A DNA stretch of 64,000 nucleotides from the NCBI RefSeq assembly GCF_003073045.1, contig NC_037596.1:13575950-13639949 (forward strand). Reading direction: 5' to 3'. The notes under the pieces are model-generated. The model was not told the origin of the DNA and did not search any database. It saw nothing but the letters and a program-made list of their open reading frames with translations. The position numbers were made by a program, and so were the translations under genes. Of this stretch, positions 24,978 through 34,679 are shown piece after piece. The stretch comes from Pomacea canaliculata. Lineage: Eukaryota > Mollusca > Gastropoda > Architaenioglossa > Ampullariidae. The first letter of the stretch is position 1. Every line of letters starts with the position of its first letter.

Positions 24978-25019
24978 TGACGTCAGTCTCCTTATGACGT
25001 CAGTCTCCTTATGACGTCA
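24978..25019. promoter_or_regulatory. Three TGACGTCA sites in a 17-bp tandem array
   Basis: Perfect palindromic CRE-type sites (TGACGTCA) at 24978-24985, 24995-25002 and 25012-25019, each inside a repeated agtctcct tatgacgtc unit. Copy 1 keeps only one intact site near 5884. TGACGTCA is the consensus for CREB/ATF factors. Function here is not shown, and the tandem could simply be a recent 17-bp expansion. Confidence 0.5.
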
Positions 25020-25099
25020 CACACACAGGAAGTGTTTGTGGTCATTGCGAATATTTGACGTTTGTTTATTCGTATGACGCACTCAGTGTGTAAGACTTG

Positions 25100-25213
25100 T
25101 AAGACTCTGTCTATCGGAAACAGATGAAAAGAAAATTTTGAATCTTTTTCCATCTTTTTGTGGCAATCGGGTGCAGCACATTCTCGAGGCATGGTTCTCA
25201 CTATGGAAACCAC
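25100..25213 (-). pseudogene. THAP-like zinc-finger exon, copy 3
   Basis: The minus frame encodes MPRECAAPDCHKKMEKD followed by SFHLFPIDR, close to the start of a THAP domain: Met-Pro, a C-x4-C pair, then a Ser-Phe-His-x-Phe-Pro segment. THAP domains bind DNA through a C2CH zinc site and occur in host factors and P-element-type transposases. The conserved Trp and the downstream CH pair are not visible in this frame, which ends 20 codons after the CRE-like array begins. It may be one exon of a split gene or a remnant. Confidence 0.5.
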
Positions 25214-26240
25214 ACGTCATAGGGTCACGTGACGGAGAACGAGACTTCGTGGAAGCAAAAAAAAGAGTCCCGTGTAATTTCTTTTATTAAACACAACATT
25301 CTACTAAAATCCTTCAACGTTTTCCGCATGAACACACATATAAATAGACGAGATTCAAGATGATGTCAAGCAAAAACAAAAATCACTTAAGTTAGGACAT
25401 AATTTTTAAAGAGAAATAATGTAACCCCCACATTCTTTGTCCCACTGCAGAGCATCTCCTTTACAACATCGTAAAATATCAGGTGTGCAAACTTGCAAAC
25501 TACGATGATGATGATAATAATGATGGATTTAATACAACTGACAATGTATGCATGTTACAATGGATGTCAACAAATGTTGTAAGAGCAGCCCACATTTCAG
25601 ACAGTGTTTGAACTGAAAGAGTTGAGTTTGCTTAATTATTTATTTATTTTTATTGGGGTAGGGGAAACAATTTCGAGGTGTGACTACTGTTACTACTTCG
25701 ACACGCTCGAACCACACAACATTGTGAATCTTGACTAGAGTTAGTAGCTTCTCTATAGACAATCAGACACAGAAAATAAGTGAGAAAGTCAAAGAAATAT
25801 ACCAAGGTGCAGGAAGTACTGGAATAGTACAAGCTTTCTTTCCATTTGCTTGTAACTTCAATTTTTTAGAAGTGTTTCCACAATTTGAAAGTTCAAAGTA
25901 TCATCATAAGTAGTTAAAATATCGATGTTGCATATGTTGCATATCGGTACTTTGTATGTCTGTTGTGACTGTTAACATTGACACTCATTTTGATTTATTT
26001 ATTTATTCTTCCATTCAAAGTTCACAAAATACTCACAAAGCAGCCCACATCACCTCCTCGTCTAGAGCTTGAATGAATGTTAAATAAAGTAAGCATTGTT
26101 TAACAACAACAAAATCTAGCACAACAACAGGAAAGCTCAATCAGACGAATGTTAGGAGATGGCAATGATATTAATATTCGTACAACATAAACACAGTTTA
26201 AATCAGTGAATGTATTTACTTCTCAAAACTGTCACAAATA

Positions 26241-27109
26241 CAGTGATACCTCGGTTCTCGAACGCCTTGACTTTCGACCAAATCGGTATTCGACCAGGAA
26301 ATTCGAGAAAATTTTGTCTTGGAATCCGAACAAATATTTGGAACTCGAACATCGGAACGTCCGAGATGAGCCGAGTTGAGCCGAATGGCGTTCATTCAGC
26401 CCAGCGCGCCTTGCTTGCGTCATCAGTGTGAGTGCAGAGAGAGAGAGAATCACGTTTTTGTGGAGAGAGTCATGAAATGTGTGCAAAATGGGCAGAAATC
26501 GCAAATTTTGTTGAACAACATCACCCTGATAAAGTGGTAGCAAATAGAGCAGTTAACATTTTTAATGACAATGTTATGTCCACTTTCTGCAAAATTTTGC
26601 AAAGGAGAAAAAAACAGCAAACAATTGACAAATTCTTCCGTAAAGAAATCAGACAAGCAACTGCAGAGCAAGATTCTGATTCTCCTCAGCAAAAGATACA
26701 GAGAACAGAAACACCCGAAGAGCAGTTACCCTCTGTTTTTATTGAAGAGGACTCCCCTTCAAAACAATAACCATCCCTCTTCCCTCTTCCCTCCTCCCTC
26801 CACATTCATTCCCTCCTGCCATAAAGTTTGGTACAGGTACAGTAAATGAAACACAATTTACTGTACTGTACTGTACAGTACATTTTTTTTTTTAATAAAT
26901 ACACTTTTATTTCTTATTTCTTGTTGAGACTCATGTTTTTCTACATATTATATACAAATTAGGCCAGTAAATAGGCATTTTCTGGGGCTTGGAACGAATT
27001 AATCCAGTTTCCATTATTTCCTTTGGGTTTCATTGCTTCGGTTCTCGAACAATTTGGTTCTCGACCGTCCTCCCGGAACGAATTATGTTCGAGAACCGAG
27101 GTATCACTG
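26241..27109 (+). mobile_element. Internally deleted Tigger-like element with TA target
   Basis: The first and last 23 bases are perfect inverted repeats starting CAGTGATACCTCGGTTCTCG. A TA lies on each side (26239-26240 and 27110-27111). Copy 1 has the uninterrupted target gtcacaataattatatgg near 6745. The left end continues with the same sequence as the 5' fragment at 12454, so they are one family. The middle of the transposase is missing. The insertion happened after the segmental duplication, or it was lost from copy 1, which is less likely. Confidence 0.95.
26459..26770 (+). pseudogene. C-terminal remnant of Tigger transposase
   Basis: The open frame includes WAEIANFVEQHHPDKVVANR and a Gln/Lys-rich tail ending EEDSPSKQ and a stop. 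This corresponds to the region after the DDE domain in TIGD1/Tigger-type proteins. It begins at the internal deletion point, so the start is arbitrary and no catalytic residues remain. Confidence 0.65.
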
Positions 27110-28235
27110 TAATTATATGAATGGGATTAGTTCCTCAGTCCATGATTTTTGTTCGATCAGATGAGTTTATTATAATTAATTACATTATAATATTTAAAAT
27201 CAGATATTAATCTTTTCCTTTCAACCTTGGAGTAATCAAATACTAGAATACAATGACATGCATCTCAGTTATCACAAGCCTTACCTGTAGTACAGGGACA
27301 TACAACAGTATACTTGAGGTTCTAAAGTTAGTGAGGTGGAAACAACAGTATGAAGACAGAAGGAGGAAAGTCACCTGGCCTTGACAACAGTATGGAGACA
27401 CAAAGAAGGGTCAATGAACTGGACACAGTCACTGCTCATACCCATCCTCCCCCCCAAACAAAAAGGAACCAGCGAACAGGAACCACAGCCACCCAGGCAC
27501 AGTCATGCTGAAAGTGTCAAAGAATGTTTTCTTTGAAGGATGATTCAAGAAAGTTTAAAGTTTCTTTGTCTGTCAGATTGTTTTCTATTAAACTTTGCTG
27601 AATTGAGATTCAGATTGAGGAAGATACAACATTGATAAACATCTGCTGATGTTTGGTGGGGGGGAAGTGGCATTTGGTTGGACGGGACAGGTACCTTCTT
27701 TGTGAACTGTCTCAATTACTCAGTTACTCAAACCTTCTTATATACTAAACTACTCCAGTTAATGTTTAACTTATTTACGTAGCAAAAAGGCCTTCAGACT
27801 TGTTCAAGTCTACGAAATTGCATTTTTAGTGCTGTTTGTCAGCTTAACATTTTAGGCATAATGCTGCTTGATACCTTGCTTTGTTTCTTGATGAGTGTTT
27901 GGAGACCAATAGTTCCCACTGAGAATTTAACATTTTAACTTTAGCTTTCTAATGCAAAGTTTCTTTCTTTGAATTCTTTGACTGTTTTAAGTTCATATTC
28001 TCCCCGTAACCAAACTGGAATGCGAAAGATTCAAGGCACACATTCATGTGGATATGCCTCGTGGTGTACACTAGTGACGTCACAGAAACTGGCCTTTAAC
28101 CGTTTTCTAAAATGTCCTACCTTTATTTGGTTTTACCCAGTCAGTAGTTATCACTGAATGACCTCAGTATTTAAAGTTGCAGGTAGATGATTTTAGAGCT
28201 AGATGTTTATAAGGCTAGTTTTTTTCTGTTTATAG

Positions 28236-28345
28236 ACGGACCAGCAAACAATGAAGACAATGTGGGGTCAAGGAGACGTCAGCATGAGGTCACTGTGAGG
28301 GTAACGTGGGTTATAGAAGAAACCGCCATCGTGAGGTGTTGTTGA
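28236..28345 (+). CDS. Candidate terminal exon of the secreted-peptide gene, copy 3
   Basis: The sequence ttttttctgtttatag forms a good acceptor. The following exon continues the phase-1 codon left by the exon at 23568, giving an Asp and then GPANNEDNVGSRRRQHEV and a further 17 residues to a stop after Cys-Cys. A basic RRR cluster could be a processing site. AATAAA lies at 28496-28501, a sensible distance downstream. Another frame from about 28306 stays open to 28500, so the true end could differ if one base is wrong. No family is recognised. The call rests on splice phase, the poly(A) signal and conservation in copy 1. Confidence 0.4.
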
Positions 28346-29848
28346 GACCTGTAAGGGTCAGTCGCTGCTTGGTCGTCACACCGAGGACTCTGCCCACCGA
28401 TGGTATAGACGACAGGGGGCACAACCAGTGTAAAACTGCCTACCTGGTCTTGGACGAGTTACCCTTTAAGCCTCTCTTATCGTATAGAAAATATAAATAA
28501 AATAAGGTATAAAAAGCATACATTTACTTCTTTTAATGCGAAAGTAGCCTTCTTCCCAAGGCAACTGGACCATAAGTCTACATCAAGTAAAGTTACCCTA
28601 AAGGAGATTCGAAACCGCCTCAACTCTGATGAGCTGTTAGATAAAGATAAAGAATAAGTCGGTTCAAAGCAAGACTTGCTGAAACTAAGCCAGCCATATA
28701 ATCCTAGATATAGTGAGAGATCATTTATGTAGGACTAACAAACCATGACTCCTCTCACTGTCTTGTCATATTATCACCTGGACGTTATCTCAACAAAGGA
28801 AGGGAGGATAACATCTAGAAAGGCGTGTATTTCCTGAACTGAAGACATTTATTTATTCGCGCCTGGGATTCAGTTCATGTCGCGACATCTAGTGATGACA
28901 ATGGAAAACAAGTACTTGTCATTGAGAGCAAGGGCGAGAATATTCTCGACTCACAAGCGATGAAACATTGCAAAAAGTTTGCTGAACACATTGGTTTTAT
29001 GGAGAAAAGGGAAATAATTAGACTACGAAACTGTTCTCTCTAGATAACTCCAGTGTCATAGTACTGGCACAACAAAACTCATTGCAATGCTGTTATGTTG
29101 GCATTCAGCATGATTTTATATAAATCCATAACGGAGGTAGTAAATTGCACATCACCTTTAGTTTCCGTTTAATCACCAACAACATATATCTTGCCTCATT
29201 AACAATAACTTTCGAATCGGTATATTTATTGGTTTGGGCTTTCGTCCTCCACACTAAAGCGTTTTTAGAGGGTGTTCAATGGGAAAAATCAGATCCATCT
29301 GTTTTTCAAGGCCTCTTCCAACAATAAATCTTAAAAACATGTAGAAGTATTTGCATTGCTCAAAGAAACGTAGAATACAGATTTTAATAAAATAAATGTG
29401 ATTCGTAAACGAGTGGAGCACAGATAGTACATTGTCAAGAATACCTCCACCTTTACAAACTTGTATCATTCCCTGCGTCCTTAACCCCTTGGGGGGGGGG
29501 TGATCTGCTCGTCTGATAATGACTAGCTTCAATAATGACAAAGATTATTATCATAGCATAGAGAAACAGGAAGAAGTAACTCCCGAGGCTGTTTAAGAAA
29601 TTTCTAGCTATGTCGAGGATAATGCAAAATTTGTCTGTAAAAGAGATTGACTTTTATTTCCTACAACTTTTTTGCAGCAGTTTTATTTTTCGTAAATAGC
29701 TTCTTTGACATTTTGCTCACGAAAAGTCTCTATCTTTTATTTTTTTTCCTCTTATTTATTCTGTAAATTAGAACTAAACAGAAACAGTGTAGCTTAAGGG
29801 AAGAGTGTTCACGAAACTCTTCTGCTCATAATCATTTAAATTGGAACA

Positions 29849-30931
29849 TTATTGTTTCTGAGAACAATTTAATGCTTTATTATCTCGATTTATGGATGAA
29901 CAGCGGAATAAAGTATAAACATCTCTTCTAAAGCGAGTTGACCTTCTGAGGTAGATATAAAAACTTATCGAGCTGTTGATGTAAGCCAGGTGATTGGCTA
30001 TCACTGCTGATGTCCAGTAAACATTATTGTACTGACCCTGCGATGAGAAATCTTCTACCATCAATACCGCCATGTAAAAGATGACCCATGGTATGGTGGT
30101 GAGGATGTAGACACAGGACACTACTACAAGCATCTTGGTCAGTGCCATTTGCTGGCCTTGACCTTTATCGCTGCTACTGCTGCTTACCTGACCTCGCCAC
30201 GTCATAGCGGCTCTCAGCTTGACCACGGTCAGACAGGTCGACAGACACGTGACTAGAAATGTTGTTAGAGGTAACACACTCATCATCACGATGCCTTCTA
30301 ATATATCACATAGTACTTGATTGTTAATATAAAACTCAGACAAGGTAGTAACAAACTTTGAAGAGCCATTGGTCACTTCAACCATTACAGATGCTGCAGG
30401 TGCAGTGAAAAAGCCCAGCTGTGTAAAACAAACAATGCAAACCATGATCACTATCATGATATAACTACTGAGCAAATTAGCCGCCTTCAAAGGGAACTGA
30501 ACGCATAGACACCGCTCGACGGCTATCACCATAGTGATGCAACCGGATGCACTTCGAAATCCCTGGTTTACTCCATACAGGAATGCTAAAAGAAAAGCGT
30601 AGAGACCCGAATAATTGACAGAATCAATTTGTTCTAAATAATAACCAACAGTGAATACCACAGACACCAGCAGGAGACACAGGTCCACCAGTGACAGCGC
30701 CAAGAGACACACGTTCATGCGGTCCCCAAGTCCCTGGCGCCAGAACACCACACAGCTGATGATGTTGGATGGCACGCCGACGACAACAACGACAGGCTTG
30801 ACGACACAATGTAAGACCAACATCGTCACTATGTACTCGTTGAAAGACTTGATGTCGTGAGCGCTGTTCCATAGAGAAAAGTTGGAGCTGTCAGAAGTGG
30901 TGTTGTACATGGTCGGTAATATTTTCTGCAA
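29849..30931 (-). CDS. Rhodopsin-class GPCR, gastropod chemosensory-receptor type
   Basis: An intact single-exon 360-residue receptor for a cell-surface signal, probably acting through G proteins. Predicted membrane segments lie near residues 33-63, 73-97, 109-143, 155-176, 208-236, 264-292 and 302-328. Landmarks are Asn56 (TM1), Asp83 (TM2), Glu139-Arg140-Cys141 in place of DRY, Pro221 (TM5), Pro281 (TM6) and SFYIY (323-327) in place of NPxxY. RQGLGDRMNVCLLALSLVDL at the first loop and TM2 resembles the molluscan chemosensory receptor signature. N-glycosylation sites lie in the N-terminus (NTT, NFS). The usual TM3 cysteine is absent. Met8 could be the start instead of Met1. Ligand unknown. 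A broken duplicate lies at 9570-10510. Confidence 0.88.
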   Translation of the reverse strand: MQKILPTMYNTTSDSSNFSLWNSAHDIKSFNEYIVTMLVLHCVVKPVVVVVGVPSNIISCVVFWRQGLGDRMNVCLLALSLVDLCLLLVSVVFTVGYYLEQIDSVNYSGLYAFLLAFLYGVNQGFRSASGCITMVIAVERCLCVQFPLKAANLLSSYIMIVIMVCIVCFTQLGFFTAPAASVMVEVTNGSSKFVTTLSEFYINNQVLCDILEGIVMMSVLPLTTFLVTCLSTCLTVVKLRAAMTWRGQVSSSSSDKGQGQQMALTKMLVVVSCVYILTTIPWVIFYMAVLMVEDFSSQGQYNNVYWTSAVIANHLAYINSSISFYIYLRRSTRFRRDVYTLFRCSSINRDNKALNCSQKQ

Positions 30932-31469
30932 CCAAGAGAATTTGCAGGAAAACTTTTTGTGTGTTCCGGGGACTCCAAAATAACATCACATTCAAAATGG
31001 AACTAAAATTATCCCCGAAATAAGTTGGGAGGTGACGGGTCATACACATTCAGAGTAATTGCCTGCACCTATGGTTGATGCTCAATTTGTTCGCTGGAAA
31101 ATTAAATAAAGTCGGGCTCATCCCAGAAAATTCGATCGATTTTGTTCCGCTACCCCACCCATTGCGGGGATACACTGAAACGTACGGAATTATATCGGAA
31201 AAAGTTATGACAAATTTTTATTTCTCCGCATTTCATTGTCCTCAGTCTTGCAAGAATTTGTAGCTCAATACTTGCACGAGCTGTTAAAACACAGAGGTCG
31301 ATCTTTTACAGGTGCACAGGATGTACCTATGTAACGTTTGTATTTACACTTCATGTGAAAAAATGTAGTGATTAATAAACGTCCATTATTGTCATGTTAT
31401 TTTGATGATTAAGAGTTAATTAAATTGAGAATTGAGCAAAAGGACAGAAGAGAGGTTTGACCAGCCTCG

Positions 31470-31510
31470 TGTAAACCTGTCTTGTGGTTCGAGTCCAGAC
31501 AGAAGATAGT
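31470..31510 (+). other. tRNA B-box-like sequence
   Basis: GGTTCGAGTCC near 31487 matches the pol III B-box consensus, and its copy-1 partner near 11070 is degraded (gatcgaatcc). No cloverleaf can be folded around it, so it is at most a SINE or tRNA relic. Confidence 0.25.
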
Positions 31511-32699
31511 TTAACACAACTCCTTCGAGTGTATCAACGCTTACCCCACTAGTCATTAATGTGGATTTGTAACAATGGTGAGTACAATGTCCAAAAATGT
31601 TTAGCACAAATTATTTAATTAATAACAATGCACTACACTGCAAAACAAATGCACAGTATATCTGAAGAACAAACTAGGTATAATATACAAAGATTAAATG
31701 TTGTAAAGTGAGTTATTTGAACTTTACTTCAATATCTAGGAGTAATTTCACTAATAACCTGTAGATTTGCTGATTTCGGGTAGACACATCTGTGTGCCCC
31801 TCCCTCAGGGGAGAATCGTGTCTTCTTTCTAGTGGAGCAGGAAGTCAGAGACAGAAGGTTTAGAGAGGATTTAAAAGGTTGTGATACCAAACAATGTCAG
31901 CGCGTGTCTGTGAGAATCAATGTAGAATGAACAAAAACTGTTCCACTTTCCCACCCCCCAACCTCCTAGAAACGCACAGACATGCGAAGAAGAGTTAGGT
32001 ATGATAAGTAAAGACAAATATTCGTTATCGAATATTGTTTTTTTCCTCTCTGTTTTTGCCCTCCCCATGCAGCCTTTGAAAACTCCTGTAAAATCCATAT
32101 ATTATATATGATTGTGAGAGCAAATAGTTTTTATGGTTTAATTTTGCCAGAATTATTTTGACCAGTTTTTATTCTCTATATTATATAAATTAAAGCATTT
32201 TTGCGTTGTAAAATGAAGTTATAAGTTAATATTTTTTTCATGTGCAAAGATTTTTAAAAACCAGTTCGCTTGGATTTTTTTTCAAACATAATTTAGTGGA
32301 TTCTCCTTTTTACACTCAGAATAACTGAGGTTAAAGACAATGGCTGTTAAATGTGGCCACAGTGTTTGTTGTAGCAAGTATTTCAGTGAACTGTATTGAC
32401 CTCAAGGCAAGTTGTCCTTTTGTGATGTCAGTACTCATCAGTTTACTGGACAGGAAACAGGGACGCAGTCCCATTGCTCACACCACGAACTAATATCCCT
32501 GGACAGCTTGCAGACGATTTTTTTAGAACGAGGCTCCATACGGGAAGCTGACCGCGTATCGCTTCGCAAGAGGCCGAGAGTGAGTCTCGGCATACAGACA
32601 TCAGTCCATAAAATTAATACACTTTGTGCTTCATCGAGAATTCTCAGAAAACTTTCAAATCTATATACATGTAGTTGTGTTAGAAGCAAGAAGGGAAAT

Positions 32700-32759
32700 A
32701 TGAAGGTCTGCATCATTGTGGCTGCCATATGTGTGTGGCTGTTGCTGTCGCCAGTATGA
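32700..32759 (+). CDS. Signal-peptide-like small ORF, possible fourth paralogue
   Basis: The frame MKVCIIVAAICVWLLLSPV followed by a stop resembles the MKVCVILVVVG start of the three duplicated exons. It is followed directly by an ATG-repeat that forms the 3' tail of a LINE on the other strand. It could be a related first exon interrupted by that insertion, or a chance hydrophobic frame. No TATA box as good as in the duplicates is visible upstream. Confidence 0.3.
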   Translation: MKVCIIVAAICVWLLLSPV

Positions 32760-33155
32760 TGATGATGATGATGTAGTTTTATAGCGCGCCAGTATCCGCA
32801 TCACAAAGATGCGCTCAATGCGCGGTGATCCCAGCAGCCACCAAACTGCAGGTCAAATGAAAACTTCAAAAAAGTTTAAACAAGTGAGTCTTCAGATTTT
32901 TCTTGAAAGATCCAATACTATCAGACTCCTTGGTCGAGAGGGGAAGCGAGTTCCACAAAAGCGGGGCTACATTGGAGAAGGATCTGAAACCCGCAGTCTT
33001 CTTATTAGCATTCCCTGACTGAACACTCGGTCGTTCAAGTCTGAAGTGTGCTGCTGAACGAAGGTTCCGCTGGGGTTGGTAACAGCGAATGAGTTCTTGC
33101 AGATAGGCAGGCGCAAGGTCGTGAAGACAGCCATAGGTTAAGGTTAACAACAGTA
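32757..33155 (-). mobile_element. 3' end of a non-LTR retrotransposon with (ATC)n tail
   Basis: The minus frame 33150-32866 encodes the terminus of a LINE reverse-transcriptase polyprotein, with LTYGCLHDLAPAYLQELI, LRSA, FSNVAPLLWNSLP and FKKNLKTHLF, a pattern common in CR1/L2-like and related elements. It is followed by a short UTR ending gcgctataaaactac and six ATC units (32757-32775). The upstream part is missing, as in most LINE copies. Confidence 0.82.
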
Positions 33156-33783
33156 TGTCGAAGTCATTGTATTAAACAACCTTTTGAATGTGGTTTTCGT
33201 ACGGAAACGGTTTTTAAATGATGAGAAGTAGTTCCTTATTATTTATGCTTCAAAAAGCTCGGGGAAACAAAAAATTGCCTAATGGGATAAAGTCTTATAA
33301 ATGTCCGTAAATATGCATTTTCAGTTCGTTTTGGAGATCTACAATGATATTGAATAATATTCGTCTGTGGTTCTAGTTTTCATAAAATACACTACTATTT
33401 TGTTCTCTCCTTAATAGGGATTTCGCTTTTTATCGCGCGTCTGACATTTATAGGATTTCAACTAGGCCAAGAAGTGGGTCAACGATTTTCAAATACGAAT
33501 TCAGCGCGTGGAAGTACGGGCGATGGCCATTGGTCGGGTCAAGGGCTGTTCCCGCCCCTGCAAGGCCTTCTGGGATTCTTTCAGCGTCACGTTGTATCAA
33601 ACAAGACGCCATATGCATGTGGAAAGATCGGGTGGGGTTGTGTGGACATTATAGATTCTAGTCCTGCATGAGTGGAGCACTGCAAGCCTAAAAGTGATCA
33701 GCAAACAAAACAGAAAAGCGGAGAGCTGCGGCCGAAATCACGAGATTACTTTCAACCTGTTGAGCACGACACGCGGGACGCTT

Positions 33784-34671
33784 GTTTAACATGGCTGCTG
33801 TGGTCTTCATGGTCCTTAATGCAAAAGAACGATTTTTGCAGAATATTTCGGAACTAGACAAACCCATTCGATGCTTTGGACAACGAACAACTGTATCAAA
33901 CATTCCGATTATGTCAGCAGGATTTTCTGGAAATAATGGGTGATAAAATAAGAGTCGCCTTCAAATTGCATATCTGGGATTGAGCGTCATTCTGAAGACA
34001 TGCATACGAATTAAATTTCCGAAGAGCCTAGAGTCGTCTGCAGCAAGAACTATTACTCGATTGATGCTCAGGTAAACTTTAATTAAAAGTTAAAACACTT
34101 CGTCGCTATATATATCATTGTCCCGTTAAGTGTCTGGTAAGAAAACGTTCTATAATTAGTCTTAGTTGCACGTGTTTGCAGTAACAGCACGTAGTGCCTT
34201 AGACAGTTTGACTATAATTTTCCAGTCTACACCTTAATTTGCGTTTTTCTATCATGCCCCCTACCCCACATTCTCTTTGTGTCGTTAAAAGAAGAAAAAG
34301 TCATACTTTTGATGTTTAGCGTCACTTCAGATACACTTGACCATAATTATTGAAAAGTTTTGTTTTAGAATTTTGAAGATATTCACTCAACATTTGCTTT
34401 TATAAGCTGTGTTAAAGTCACTTTCAGAAGTCAAGCAGTGCCTTTACAAAGACAAATATTCCAATATTCGGAGGCTAAGATAGATGGGGGAAAATATTAT
34501 TATGAATTGCTGTATATTTCAACAGGTCTGCATTGGTATTCATTATGCATGGATGAAGTCTAGCAAAACAGGACTTAAAAGAAGGTATCTTATGACGCCC
34601 GCCTTTGATCCCACTATGAGTTACAAGAAGCTGTATAATGCAGCACACCAATTCAGGTTGCACAGTATGTA
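33784..34671 (+). pseudogene. Decayed Harbinger-like transposase gene
   Basis: At 33791 a frame begins MAAVVFMVLNAKERF and, after a one-base shift, continues with FDALDNEQLYQTFRLCQQDF, which resembles the N-terminal region of PIF/Harbinger transposases. At 34583-34661 the frame RRYLMTPAFDPTMSYKKLYN followed by AAHQFR matches the LLTPF.NP....YN.AH..TR segment after the second catalytic aspartate. The regions between, including catalytic residues, cannot be aligned by eye. It is probably a non-functional fragmented copy. Confidence 0.45.
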
Positions 34672-34679
34672 TTTTTAAA

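Larger units (their letters stand above)
22252..31805. repeat. Segmental duplication copy 3 (left part missing)
   Basis: This matches copy 1 from about 3000 to 11413. It contains the TATA box, signal-peptide exon, short minisatellite, THAP-like exon, candidate terminal exon and the only intact GPCR. It also carries a Tigger-like insertion (26241-27109) that copy 1 lacks. Intervals not listed separately, such as 25300-26238, 27112-28230 and 28505-29840, show no gene I can support. Confidence 0.92.

Noticed and set aside
31460..31520. Complete tRNA gene
   Set aside because: Only a B-box-like sequence is present; no acceptor stem, D arm or anticodon arm can be paired.
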